The translations under genes and the position numbers were made by a program. 64,000 bases of DNA from RYN-230 sp963841695 (GTDB lineage Bacteria > Actinomycetota > Actinomycetes > Streptosporangiales > Streptosporangiaceae), in assembly GCA_963841695.1 (NCBI GenBank), contig CAWJDQ010000015.1, positions 310,001 to 374,000 on the forward strand, read 5' to 3'. How positions within the stretch are numbered: the first letter of the stretch is position 1; each line of letters opens with the position of its first letter. Under the pieces are notes generated by a model. It was not told the DNA's origin, did no database searches, and saw only the letters and a program-made list of their open reading frames with translations. Of this stretch, positions 1 through 8,700 are shown piece after piece.

Positions 1-66
1 ACCTTCGCGGACGCTGGCCTGGTCGTCGGCGACCACGATCCGCAGCGGCGCCGGCTCGCCCGTCAC
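1..66 (-). CDS. Response regulator, N-terminus only (cut by window edge)
   Basis: The minus strand reads from a GTG at 66 into LRIVVADDQASVREG. This is the first strand and the acidic pocket (paired Asp) of a receiver domain, as in NarL/LuxR-type response regulators. Only 22 codons are visible, so the output domain and partner kinase lie outside the window. The start overlaps the stop of a possible 33-codon hydrophobic ORF. The family call is secure for a receiver domain; the subfamily is inferred from the VADDQ.xVREG pattern. Confidence 0.75.
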   Translation of the reverse strand, partial: MTGEPAPLRIVVADDQASVREG

Positions 67-164
67 CGCGGGACCTGCGTGAACGTCGAGATGCCGACGA
101 TGGTGAGGGCAACGGACGCGGCTACCCAGTTCAGCTTGCCCAGCACCAGCTCAGTATCTCTCAC
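63..164 (-). CDS. Possible 33-aa single-TM peptide upstream of the response regulator
   Basis: A short frame opens at GTG 164 and stops with a TGA that overlaps the GTG start of the response regulator, an arrangement typical of translational coupling. Its middle (LNWVAASVALTIVGISTF) could span the membrane. I do not recognise it. It could be a small membrane gene, the worn end of a lost sensor kinase, or chance. No strong ribosome-binding site was seen. Confidence 0.2.
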   Translation of the reverse strand: MRDTELVLGKLNWVAASVALTIVGISTFTQVPR

Positions 165-254
165 CGGCACAGCCCGTCACCTGGTGCGAGCTCCCCTTCC
201 ATGAGCCGCTCCCTTCCTCGCCGCCCGCCCGGCCTGCCCGCCCGGCGCCCGGCC

Positions 255-296
255 TCCCCGCCCGGCCGGGTCAGCTCCCCGCCCGGCCGGGTCAGC
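255..296. repeat. Two tandem copies of a 21-bp GC-rich unit
   Basis: Two adjacent copies of a 21-bp unit containing CCGCCCGGCCGGGTCAGC, preceded by a more degenerate copy. They lie in the gene-free stretch 165-536, in which I see no convincing coding frame. The repeat is strongly self-complementary (CCCGGCCGGG). No function can be read from it. Confidence 0.6.
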
Positions 297-536
297 TCCA
301 CCGTAGGAAGGCAGGAAGTGGTGGCGCATCAGCCCTCGCGGGTGGGCGCGGTATGAGATTCCCGCCCCTCCTCGTACCGCTGCCCCGATGAGCTCATACC
401 GCGGGTCAGGGGAACCCAACCCGCGAGCCGATGACACCCCGCCCCCCCGGGACGAGGCTTGTCCCATGGCACCCGCTGCCGCGAACCGTGGCCACCGCCA
501 CGGAACCGGCCGGGAGCAGACAGCAGAGGAGCCGTT

Positions 537-872
537 ATGTCCACGATCACCCTCCCGCGGGCCGACGTCACGACCGGAGAGATCAGCGAGGTGCTCCGCC
601 AGGGACTCGGGGGCAGGTACCACGTCCTGCCGGGGACCGGCATGAACTGGAACCCCGTCGGCAGCCCGCGGGCCGATCAGCCCGGCAAGATCGTGGTGGG
701 CACCGGCTCTACCCGGCTGTTCCGGGCCCAGGTGACCCTCTCGCCGGACTCCGGCCAGACTGTCCTGCACGTGCTGGCCGGCGGGCTCAGCCTGCTGGTG
801 AGGCTGGCCAACCAGCTCTGGATCGCCCGGAAGGTCCGCCGGGTGCTGCAGGCTGCGCCCAGCCTCCACTGA
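537..872 (+). CDS. Hypothetical protein, 111 aa
   Basis: ATG 537 is preceded by AGAGGAG about seven bases upstream, which picks this start over an in-frame ATG at 459. The protein has an N-terminal polar region with a GGRYHVLPGTGMNWNP stretch and a C-terminal hydrophobic/basic helix (LHVLAGGLSLLVRLANQLWIARKVRRVL) that may bind a membrane. I do not recognise the family. It runs in the same direction as the downstream glycosyltransferase, from which it is separated by an array of 17-bp repeats. Confidence 0.6.
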   Translation: MSTITLPRADVTTGEISEVLRQGLGGRYHVLPGTGMNWNPVGSPRADQPGKIVVGTGSTRLFRAQVTLSPDSGQTVLHVLAGGLSLLVRLANQLWIARKVRRVLQAAPSLH

Positions 873-873
873 G

Positions 874-951
874 GCACCAGGTTCTGCGGAGCACCAGGCT
901 CTGCGGAGCACCAGGCTCTGCGGAGCACCAGGCTCTGCGGAGCACCAGGCT
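874..951. repeat. 17-bp tandem repeat, about 4.6 copies
   Basis: Head-to-tail copies of GCACCAGGCTCTGCGGA at 874, 891, 908 and 925, plus a partial copy at 942. The first copy differs by one base. The array lies directly after the stop of the 111-aa gene and before the ribosome-binding site of the glycosyltransferase. It has no spacers, so it is not CRISPR. Near identity of the copies suggests recent slippage and variable copy number. Confidence 0.9.
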
Positions 952-1005
952 TGCAGGCACATGCGCGCCAGACGAACCGGCACCCGAGCGGCAGGAGGCT
1001 TCGCC

Positions 1006-2560
1006 GTGGACCAGCCCGACCGTTCCGTGGTCCCCACCCCGGAGGCCGCCGCCGAGGTGGTCCCGCCAGCTGCGCAGCAGCCAGTTTCCCCCACTGATCG
1101 CGTGCCCCGGCTGGCGTGGGTAATCGCCGCCGTCTTCGTGGCCGTCGAGCTCGCCGTCAGCGCCCGGTACGGCTTCCTGCAAGACGAGCTGTACTTCATC
1201 GTGGCCGGGCACCACCTGGCCTTCGGCTACGTCGATCAGCCGCCGATCGGCCCGCTGCTCACCCGGATCACTGGCGTCCTCGGGGTCAGCCCGACCGCGA
1301 TCCGGATCATCCCGGCGCTGGCCGGCGGGGCGATCGTGGTCATGACGGCGAGGCTCGCGGCGCTGTTCGGCGCGGGCCGGTTCGGCCGGGTGTTCGCGGC
1401 CCTGATGATGGCGTGCGCTCCGGTCCTCATCGGTGCGGTGCACATCGGCAACACCACGCCACTGGACCTGCTCGCCTGGGCGGCCGTCCTGCTGTGCGTC
1501 AGCACGGCACTGCTCCGGCGCCGGCCGCGCTGGTGGCTGGGCGCGGGGGTGGCGGCCGGCCTCGGGCTCGAGGCCGACAACCTGGTCGTCTTGCTGCTGA
1601 TCTGCCTCACCGTCGGCCTGCTCGCCTCGGCGCAGCGCCCGGTCCTGTGGACCAGGTGGCCCTGGCTCGGCGCGGGCATCGCCGCGGTCATCTGGGCGCC
1701 GAACCTCATCTGGCAGGCCACGCACGGGTGGCCGCAGCTGGCCATGTCCGCCGCCCTGCACCGGCAGAACACCTCACCGGGCAATTACGCTGGCGCCCTG
1801 CCCGCCCAGCTGCTGTACCTGGGCCTGCTGGTGGCACCGGTCATCGTGGCGGGCTTCGTCGTCCTGTGGCGGACTCCCGAACTGCGGTTCCTCGCCATCA
1901 CCGCCACCCTCGTCCTCGTCTACGTGGTGGCCTGGGTCCCGGGCAAGGTGTACTACTCCGACGGAGCGGCGCCGGCGGTGCTGGCCGCGGGCGCCCTCGC
2001 GACCGAGCACTGGATCGCCCGCGGCCGCCGGCCGCGGGGACGGCGAGGGCTGGTGGTCGGCGCATCCCTGGTCGGCGTGGCCGTGACCCTGCCCAGCCTG
2101 CTGCCGGTCCTCCCGCTCGGTGACGTGCACGGCCTGCCGGCTTCCTCTCAGCAGAGCTCCCTCGGGGACACCATCGGCTGGCCCCAGCTCACCCGCGCGG
2201 TGGCGGCGCAGGACGCGGCGCTGACGCGGGCCGGCCAGGCGCCCACCTCGATCTTCACCGGAGCCTACGCAGAGGCCGCCGCGCTCGACGTCCTCGGCTC
2301 GGGCGACCACCTGCCGCCCGTGCTGTCCGGCCACAACGCCTACTGGATGTGGGGTCCCGGCCAGGCCTCCGACCGGACCGTGCTCGTGGTCGACGCGCTC
2401 GGCCAGCTACGCCCGTACTTCGCCAGCTGCCGCGTGCTCACCAGCTATAACCCCCCGTACCACGTGCACAACGACTGGACTGACCTGCAGATCGGCCTCT
2501 GCACCGGACCGCGCGCGGGCTGGCCGCGCGCTGTGGCCGCACCTGAAGCACTACGACTGA
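1006..2560 (+). CDS. ArnT/GT83-like membrane glycosyltransferase, with 3' frameshift
   Basis: The start is GTG 1006, because AGGAGG at 993-998 is ideally spaced. The protein is a polytopic lipid-phosphate-sugar glycosyltransferase of the PMT/ArnT type. It shows the early acidic motif QDELYFIVAGHHLAFGYVDQPP after the first TM segment, then roughly ten further hydrophobic segments and a soluble C-terminal domain. The usual family ending (LWPHLKHYD then stop) is present, but one frame away, ending at 2560. The change of frame falls in the CGCGCG run at 2525-2530. Without correction the frame runs on into the downstream cupin to 3033. The shift is best explained by loss of one CG unit, real or a sequencing error. 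Acceptor and sugar are unknown. Confidence 0.85.
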
Positions 2561-2634
2561 CCGCGGGCCAGCGTCACCCGGGCCTGCCGCTCAACCCGGG
2601 CCCGGGATCAGGGGAGCCGCGCGACGATAGATGC

Positions 2635-3033
2635 ATGACAGTCATGCCCATCAGCCTGAGCCAGGCGCTGGAAAGCTTCAGCGACATCTACAGCCCCCGG
2701 ATCGTCGGGCGAGTCAATGATTACGACGTCAAGGTGGCACACGCCAAGGGTCAGCACGTCTGGCATATCCACGAACACACCGATGAGTTCTTCCTGGTGA
2801 TCGAGGGGCGATTCGACATTGCGCTGCGCGAGCCGGGCCAGCGGGAACGCAACGTCGAACTGCGCGCCGGTGACATCTTCGTCGTCCCCAGGGGCATCGA
2901 GCACAAGCCGTCATCGCCAGGCGGCGCCATTCTCATGTTCGAGCCATCCGGGACGCTGACGACCGGTGACCGCCACCAGGGTGACATTCCTGCACACGTC
3001 AACAGCACCACCGGCCGGGACATCAGCAGGTAA
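2635..3033 (+). CDS. Cupin-2 fold protein, 132 aa
   Basis: A small single-domain cupin. Motif 1 is visible as HVWHIHEHTDEFFLVIEG (metal-binding His-x-His and Glu) and motif 2 as GDIFVVPRGIEHKPSSPGG. Such proteins are common stand-alone actinobacterial cupins annotated as mannose-6-phosphate-isomerase-like; the substrate is unknown. ATG 2635 is the natural start: the preceding residues of the open frame are the out-of-frame tail of the glycosyltransferase. A GGGGAG stretch lies some 18 bases upstream. I treat it as a separate gene, not a glycosyltransferase fusion. Confidence 0.85.
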   Translation: MTVMPISLSQALESFSDIYSPRIVGRVNDYDVKVAHAKGQHVWHIHEHTDEFFLVIEGRFDIALREPGQRERNVELRAGDIFVVPRGIEHKPSSPGGAILMFEPSGTLTTGDRHQGDIPAHVNSTTGRDISR

Positions 3034-3406
3034 TCCCGGCCTGGACCCGTTTCCCGGCAAAGACCAGCAAACCTGCCTGATACATAACGCGGCCCGGCGC
3101 TGCGGGACGGTCAGGCGGTCGCCCGGGAGCGGTGCGGGAGCAGCGGCGGCGCTGCGCCGAGCACGGTGGCTCCGCCGAGCACGATCGTTCTCCCGTGCCC
3201 ACCGGTGCTCTGTGCCTGAGTGACAATGCCACCAATTATGAGGCCATTCAGGAGAAGGCGGACAGTACCGCCGATATGGCGGGCCGGGCTGCACCAGGCC
3301 TTTCTTGCCATTAGCCTTGCCCCACCTTTGCCCGCTGGATGGGTGCTCGTGGCGTGCTGCAGACCGAGTCAGAGGTGAGTTTCAGATCGCGGTAGATGCG
3401 GGCCGG
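3034..3406. other. Intergenic stretch, nothing recognised
   Basis: No frame here shows a recognisable product. The stretch is slightly AT-richer near 3225-3250 and probably carries the promoter of the downstream gene. An in-frame start at 3305 would extend the sulfotransferase-like protein by 34 residues with no recognisable motif. Confidence 0.5.
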
Positions 3407-4684
3407 ATGACGGCCGCCGAGGATAATCGGGTCTCCCTCACCGGGGGCCCGCGCATTTACCTGCATATCGGCGAGCCGAAGACGGGCACAACCTTCCTCC
3501 AGGATGCACTGTGGGGCAACCGGGCCCCGCTGGCCGCCCAGGGGCTCCTGCTGCCCGGTTACAGCGACCGCGACCATTCCCGGGCGAGCCGGGACCTGCG
3601 TGAGACGCCCAGGCCGGCGTGCGACCCGGCCGATCCGTGGACTGGCGAGTGGGAAGTCCTCGCGGGCCAGGCGCTGCGGGCCCGCGGGCGGGCGGTCATC
3701 TCCAACGAGTTGCTGGCAGCGTCCAGCCCGCAGCAAGCCGACCGGGCCATGCGCTCGCTGCTCCGCGCCGACGTGCATGTCGTCGCCACCGTGCGCGACT
3801 TCACCGCCCTCTTGCCGGCTGAATGGCAGGAAGCCGTCAAGTGCCGCGGCACCACCGGATGGCCGACGTGGCTCGATGAGGTAATCGCCGCGGCGCAGGC
3901 GGCTGACCGTCGCCGCCGGTCGTGGTTCTGGCGAGTCCACGACACGCTCGCCATCCTCGGCATGTGGTCCCAGCACATTCCGCCGGATCAGGTGCATGTG
4001 GTCACCGTGCCGCGCCAGGATCAGGCTGGCCCGCTGTGGGCGCGGTTCGCCGCCGTGACGGGGATCGACCCGGCGGGCTGCGACCTCACCCGCGCGCGGC
4101 GGAATTCCTCGCTGGGGCTCGCGGAAACCGAGTTCCTGCGCCGGATGAACCAGGCGCTGCCGCCCGGGATGCCCGACTGGTTCTACGCCCGGGAGCTCAA
4201 GCAGATCCTCGCTCTTGGCGTCCTCAGCGCACGTCCGCATAGTGCACGGCCGTCGCTGCTGCCCAGCCAGCATGCGTGGGCCGCGGAGCAAGCGGAAATC
4301 CTGATCGCAGGCTTGCGCGACGCCAAGTACGACGTCGTCGGTGATCTCGCCGAGTTGCGCCCAGCCGGCCCGGCCGGACCACCCGCCGGCCTGGCCAGCC
4401 ACTCGGCCGAGGACGAGCTCGAGCCCGCCGTCCAGGCCGTGGTGGCCCTGGCCGACCGCTACTACCAGGCCCTGTACCCGGCCCCGCAGCGGCGCCAGCC
4501 ACGCGGCGCCCGGCAGAGGGCCAGCGACATCAAGTGGGCTCTGCTGAACGGCCGCCAGGTCAGGCAGGTGCTCCGCCGCGCCAGTCACCGGGCGGCCGCC
4601 CGGCGCCTGCGCGTGATCATCTGGTGCGTGCTGATCCGTCCCGGCCGCCAGCGGGCCGCCGGCGGGCACCCGTGGCGCGGGTAG
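3407..4684 (+). CDS. Sulfotransferase-like P-loop protein, 425 aa
   Basis: Near the N-terminus is RIYLHIGEPKTGTTFLQDAL. PKTGTTFLQ matches the 5'-phosphosulfate-binding loop of PAPS-dependent sulfotransferases. VVATVRDFTALLPAEWQEAVK some 125 residues later fits the 3'-phosphate-binding Arg region. The C-terminal 100 residues are rich in Arg/Ala. Start choice is uncertain: ATG 3407 begins just before the conserved core and has a weak ribosome-binding site, and 3305 is possible. It ends 12 bases before the convergent neighbour. The substrate cannot be inferred. Confidence 0.7.
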   Translation: MTAAEDNRVSLTGGPRIYLHIGEPKTGTTFLQDALWGNRAPLAAQGLLLPGYSDRDHSRASRDLRETPRPACDPADPWTGEWEVLAGQALRARGRAVISNELLAASSPQQADRAMRSLLRADVHVVATVRDFTALLPAEWQEAVKCRGTTGWPTWLDEVIAAAQAADRRRRSWFWRVHDTLAILGMWSQHIPPDQVHVVTVPRQDQAGPLWARFAAVTGIDPAGCDLTRARRNSSLGLAETEFLRRMNQALPPGMPDWFYARELKQILALGVLSARPHSARPSLLPSQHAWAAEQAEILIAGLRDAKYDVVGDLAELRPAGPAGPPAGLASHSAEDELEPAVQAVVALADRYYQALYPAPQRRQPRGARQRASDIKWALLNGRQVRQVLRRASHRAAARRLRVIIWCVLIRPGRQRAAGGHPWRG

Positions 4685-4695
4685 GGCTGAAGGCG

Positions 4696-5637
4696 CTACC
4701 GGTAGCCCCGCTTGAGCAGGTACTTGGCTCCTGCCTCGAAGCCCTCGGGGCTGAGCACCTCGAAGCCGAAGGCGTCGGCGAGCCGCCCGGTCGTGTTGAA
4801 CGCGGCGCAGACGGCCAGCGCGTCCTCGACCTGCTGGCGTGAGATACCGGCGGACAGCACGTCCCGCATGTCCTGGGCGCCCAGCTGTCCTTCGGCGGTC
4901 AGCTTCCCGAGCATCCGCAGCGTGGCCCGGAGCCCGTCCTCGATAGGGGCCGATTCCAGGTCGGCCAGCACCGCCGCGACCCGTGGCCCGTCCTGGTACG
5001 CCTGCGTTGCCGTCGCGGTGTGCGCGCCGATGCAGAACGCGGACTCGTTCACCGTGGACACGTAGGCGGCCATCAGCTCCCGGTCGCCTACCGACCAGGC
5101 GGAAGGCCCGCGCATCGCCTCATGGGTGAACTCCTTCGCCTGGGCGCCGTAGAAATCGGGACGGTAGAAGACCAGCCTCGCGGCGTCCGGTACCGGGTGC
5201 CCGGAGAACAGCCGGATGACCGCGAACAGCGCCTTGGTACCGGGGCCGTAGCCGCGGTTGAGAACCTCGAGCCGCATTACCTGTCCCTCCTCGCCTGCGA
5301 CGGCGTCGGACAGGGCGGCCAGACCCGCGTCATAGAGGCGGGCGGACTGGCCGACCGCAGCGCATATGACCAGCTCGAAGACCTCGTCTTCACTGAAGCC
5401 CGCGGCCCGTGCGGCCGCGAAATCTGCGTCCGTGAGCTGCGCCGGGCTCGTCGCGACTTTGCCGAGCAGCCCATCCAGCGGCGGGGAGAGGCCTGCGTTG
5501 GCGAACGCGCGGGCCCGCTGCTCCGGCGAGGCTCTGCCCGCTCCGTTCAGGATGCGCTCCTGCAGGGCCCGGTAGGCTGCCCGCTTCTTGTCTTCAGTCA
5601 GCACCCCGCGGTGCACCTCCTCATGCTGCTCAGCCAC
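4696..5637 (-). CDS. Tandem AhpD/carboxymuconolactone-decarboxylase-like protein, 313 aa
   Basis: Two AhpD-like all-helical units in one frame. The first (about residues 1-119) contains FSEDEVFELVICAAVGQSARLYDAGLAAL. The second (about 120-313) contains NESAFCIGAHTATATQAY, the usual peroxidase-related segment but with one Cys rather than CxxC. Between them is a Met preceded by GAGGAGGGACAG at ideal spacing, so the second unit could start on its own at about 5280. This looks like two coupled genes that lost the stop, or a protein with an internal start. Peroxidase-type thiol chemistry is a family inference only. Confidence 0.7.
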   Translation of the reverse strand: MAEQHEEVHRGVLTEDKKRAAYRALQERILNGAGRASPEQRARAFANAGLSPPLDGLLGKVATSPAQLTDADFAAARAAGFSEDEVFELVICAAVGQSARLYDAGLAALSDAVAGEEGQVMRLEVLNRGYGPGTKALFAVIRLFSGHPVPDAARLVFYRPDFYGAQAKEFTHEAMRGPSAWSVGDRELMAAYVSTVNESAFCIGAHTATATQAYQDGPRVAAVLADLESAPIEDGLRATLRMLGKLTAEGQLGAQDMRDVLSAGISRQQVEDALAVCAAFNTTGRLADAFGFEVLSPEGFEAGAKYLLKRGYR

Positions 5638-5730
5638 GGCCGCGTCCCCTCACCACTACGACGATCGGCGCACCGCCGGATACGACAGGCTCCCCGGGAA
5701 ATGTGCCGGCGGGCCCGGGGTATCCCACGG

Positions 5731-5874
5731 TCACCAATGGCGCACCCAGGGCGGACCTCCGTGCAGGGCGTCGAGGATGATCCACACGATGAGGGCGAGC
5801 ACGAGGACCAGCAGGTAAATCCTGACCCATCGCGGGGGATATGGCTTGCCTGGCTGATCGTCGGCCATGACCAT
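5731..5874 (-). CDS. Small single-TM protein, 47 aa
   Basis: The frame opens at ATG 5874 (second possible ATG at 5868) and reads a proline/basic N-terminus (KPYPPRWVR), then a clean membrane segment YLLVLVLALIVWIILDAL, then GGPPWVRHW. Length, the single central hydrophobic stretch and aromatic/basic flanks argue for a real small membrane protein. A purine-rich GAGAGAAGATGA stretch precedes the start. Function unknown. Confidence 0.6.
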   Translation of the reverse strand: MVMADDQPGKPYPPRWVRIYLLVLVLALIVWIILDALHGGPPWVRHW

Positions 5875-6355
5875 TCATCTTCTCTCGGCCTGAGGTATCG
5901 CTCCGTGTTCGGGGCATGTCGCGTCACGCGAAGCCCAGGCCGGCACCGGCCCCCGTAGGTCTTGACCAGGTCTGCTGGTCTGCCGGTCTGCGGCGGCGGC
6001 TGCCCCGGCTGGCCGTTTCCCATGGCGCCGATCGTGCCAGCGGCGCCGATCGTTGTCGCCAGACCGGCGGTTGGATCCTGGTCCATGACGGTACGAGATC
6101 GTGCGGAGGTTCATACCGAGACTCAACCCTCCGGCATGACGACGAGTCGCCGCCGGCCGCCTAGCGTGGACGTATTCCCTGTCCAGCAAGTGGCACGAAG
6201 CGAGGAACCTGATGCCAGGCGTCGCGGTACCGCCCCGTGGGGACGAACCTGGTGCTGGGCGTCGCGGCAGCGCCGCGTGGGCGAGTGGGGTGCCCTGGGG
6301 CAACTGGCTTGGTCACGGTGCACGGCGGGGCCGATCCGGCGTCCTGGCGGCGCCC
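5875..6355. other. Intergenic region with a 40-bp imperfect direct repeat
   Basis: No recognisable gene. Positions 6205-6244 and 6245-6284 are imperfect tandem copies: both begin GAACCTG, share GGCGTCGCGG and end in CGTGGG-type sequence. This upstream region of the histidine kinase is formally open to 6212, but the repeat and lack of domain sequence favour starting the kinase at 6356 or 6374. Confidence 0.55.
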
Positions 6356-7525
6356 GTGAGCGATACCGGCCGGGTGACGACCAGGCTGAACCGGCTCACC
6401 TGGGCCGCGCTGGCGGCGGTGTTCGCCGCCGTGGGCGTCTCCGCGTTCACCCTGCCCTACGGGCCGACCAGGAACCTGGTCGACATGATCGACGCCTTCG
6501 CTATAGCGGCGGTGACCCTCGGGCTCCGAATGGCCGCTCAGCGCTCCCCCTCGCGGCATCTGCTCACTCGGATGCTGCCCTTCGCGACGGCAGCGACCGC
6601 CGTGACCTGCGGCTGGGCAGCACTCACGCAAAGCGGCCAACCGTTCGTCGTCCTCGCCGCGATGGCCACCTGTGTCGCGGCCTACGACTTCGGCCTGGCG
6701 ACGGCGTGCGTCATCACCGCGACCGGGGTCGTCGCCGTCAACGCCGGAGGGCTCGCCTACCAGGTCGATGCCTGGGGCCTCCTCGGGGTGCCGCTGCTCA
6801 TGATCCTCGGGCTTCTCATCGGCCGGCTCATCCTCGGCTACCGAGTCCAGGCGGACCAGTCAGCGGCGTTGCTCGCCAAGGCCGAGCAGGTGCGCCTCGA
6901 GCAGGGCCGCACCGCCGCCCTGGACGAGCGGAACCGGATCGCCCGGGAGATTCACGACGTCCTCGCCCACTCGCTTGGGTCGCTGGGCGTCCAAATACAG
7001 GCCGCCCGCGCCGTGCTCACGGATCGGGGTGACCTGGACCAGGCCGTTGATCTGCTCGGCCGGGCCCAGCGGTCCGCCGCTGAAGGCCTCACCGAGACGC
7101 GCCGCGCCCTCCAGGCGCTGCGCTCTGATACCCCGCCCCTAGCCGGCGCCCTCCACGAGATGGGCGCGGATCATCGCCGCCACTACGAGACCCCCGTGAC
7201 GGTGGAAGTCACCGGCCGGGCCAGGCGACTGCCCCCCGACGCCGCGCTGGCGCTCACCCGCGCCGCCCAAGAGTCCCTGGTCAACGCCGCGAAGCACGCG
7301 CCACACCAGCCAGTCCTCATTCGGCTTGACTTCAGCGACGGCCCGACGACGCTCACGATCCTCAACCCCACCGCTGACGGGAAGGCTGAGCGCCCACGGC
7401 TGGAAACCATCAACGGCGGCTACGGGCTCACCGGCATGCGGGAACGACTCCTCCTCCTCGGCGGCTCTCTGCACGCCGGTGCCAGCGACGGCAACTGGGT
7501 CGTGACCGCCGAGGTCCCGCAATGA
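6356..7525 (+). CDS. NarL-type sensor histidine kinase (HisKA_3), orphan
   Basis: From GTG 6356 (GTG 6374 also possible) the protein has five or six TM segments, then the dimerisation/phosphoacceptor motif DERNRIAREIHDVLAHSLG with His at about residue 200. The catalytic domain follows with N-box TRAAQESLVNAAKHA and a G2-like GGYGLTGMRERL; the G1 box is weak. Such kinases normally overlap a NarL/LuxR response regulator through ATGA. Here the overlapping ATG is present at 7524, but its frame stops after ten codons, so the partner has been lost. Signal unknown. Confidence 0.85.
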   Translation: MSDTGRVTTRLNRLTWAALAAVFAAVGVSAFTLPYGPTRNLVDMIDAFAIAAVTLGLRMAAQRSPSRHLLTRMLPFATAATAVTCGWAALTQSGQPFVVLAAMATCVAAYDFGLATACVITATGVVAVNAGGLAYQVDAWGLLGVPLLMILGLLIGRLILGYRVQADQSAALLAKAEQVRLEQGRTAALDERNRIAREIHDVLAHSLGSLGVQIQAARAVLTDRGDLDQAVDLLGRAQRSAAEGLTETRRALQALRSDTPPLAGALHEMGADHRRHYETPVTVEVTGRARRLPPDAALALTRAAQESLVNAAKHAPHQPVLIRLDFSDGPTTLTILNPTADGKAERPRLETINGGYGLTGMRERLLLLGGSLHAGASDGNWVVTAEVPQ

Positions 7526-7647
7526 CCCTCCCGCTGTTCGGATTATGTTCCTGACACGCATGTGAAGTTAGGGGAACTCGAACCCCACGCGAGATGTGAT
7601 CTCCCGATTCGCATGGGCGCCTGGCGGGCCGGGGCTGCCTGCTGCGG

Positions 7648-8700
7648 TCAGCCCAGGAAGTGCGTGCCCTGGGGGCCGGTGACCTGCTGGAGCATGGTGT
7701 GGGCGAGTTGCCGGATTCTGGCTGGGAGCGGGACGTAGCTGGCGGCGGCGGCGTAGGCCTGTCCGGCGTGGGTGAGCCAGTCCAGGAGGCCGACGACGGC
7801 CTGCCCGGTGGCCTGGCTGGGCTGGTGGGTGTAGATGAGTGCCCAGCTGTACCCGCAGATGGGGTAGCTGTCGGCACCCGGTTCGTTGACGATTGAGAAG
7901 TCCGTCGGGGTGATGGCGGGTTTCCGGGCCGCGTCGGCGGCGATCGAGGCGTTGGACGGGATGGTGTAGTTCCCGGCCCGGTTACGGATCGCGGCGTAGG
8001 CGAGGACCGGGCCCTTGGAGTAGGAGCGTTCGACGTAGCCGATCGAGAATGGGATGTGGGCCACCGCGCTGGCGACGCCGGGGTTGCCGTCCGCGCCGGT
8101 GCCGACGGGCCAGTGCAGTGTCTTGCCGGTGCCCACCCTGGCTGCCCAGGCCGCGTCGACGCTGGACAGGTAGTTACTGAAGATGTAGGTGGTGCCGCTG
8201 CCATCAGAGCGGTGCACGACGGTGATCGGCTCGTCCGGGATATCCACGCCCGGGTTGAGGGCGGTAATGGCGGGATCACGCCAGCGGGTGATCTGGCCGA
8301 GGAAGATCCGGGCGATCACCGGGCCGGTCAGGTGCAGCCGGGGCAGGCCGAAAAGGTTGTAGACGATGACTTCGGCGCCTAGGTCCACGGGCACTTGGAC
8401 GGACGGGCCGCCGTGCGCGGCGGCCTGCTCCGCGGCGGTCATCGGCACGTCGGAGGCCCCGAAATCGGCGTGCTGGGCGGTGAGGGCGGCGATGCCCGCG
8501 CTGCTGCCCACCGCGGAGTAATTGACCGTCACCGCTGGATGGGCGTGGTGGTATCGGGCGAACGCCAGGTCGAAGAAGGGTGCGTCGAACGTGGAACCGG
8601 CTCCGGACAGGGTCACCCCAGAGCCGACCGCGGGGGCGGCAGTGGCCGCTGCTGGCCGGGGGGAAGCGGCCGGAGAGCGGTTAGGAGTGGGCGGCTTCAC
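7648..8700 (-). CDS. pstS: PstS-like phosphate/oxyanion-binding protein without visible signal peptide
   Basis: The body is a clear PstS-type periplasmic binding protein: LSGAGSTFDAPFF near the N-terminus, NYSAVGSSAGIAAL, FGASDVPM, VVHRSDGSGTTYIFSNYL and IVNEPGADSYPICGYSW. The N-terminus (MKPPTPNRSPAASPRP...) has no hydrophobic signal or lipobox, unlike functional PstS. It overlaps the flavoprotein gene by 20 bases and appears to be last in the arsenic operon. PstS-like proteins occur in several arsenic islands; arsenate/phosphate binding is inferred. A lost leader (truncation or rearrangement) is likely, and without it export is doubtful. Confidence 0.8.
   Translation of the reverse strand: MKPPTPNRSPAASPRPAAATAAPAVGSGVTLSGAGSTFDAPFFDLAFARYHHAHPAVTVNYSAVGSSAGIAALTAQHADFGASDVPMTAAEQAAAHGGPSVQVPVDLGAEVIVYNLFGLPRLHLTGPVIARIFLGQITRWRDPAITALNPGVDIPDEPITVVHRSDGSGTTYIFSNYLSSVDAAWAARVGTGKTLHWPVGTGADGNPGVASAVAHIPFSIGYVERSYSKGPVLAYAAIRNRAGNYTIPSNASIAADAARKPAITPTDFSIVNEPGADSYPICGYSWALIYTHQPSQATGQAVVGLLDWLTHAGQAYAAAASYVPLPARIRQLAHTMLQQVTGPQGTHFLG

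Noticed and set aside
874..951. CRISPR array
   Set aside because: Repeats are directly adjacent with no spacers and no cas genes nearby; the same holds for the 15-bp arrays at 52468-52625.
961..3033. A 690-residue glycosyltransferase-cupin fusion enzyme
   Set aside because: The family-specific glycosyltransferase C-terminus and stop are present in the neighbouring frame, and the cupin has its own ATG; the fusion arises from an indel.
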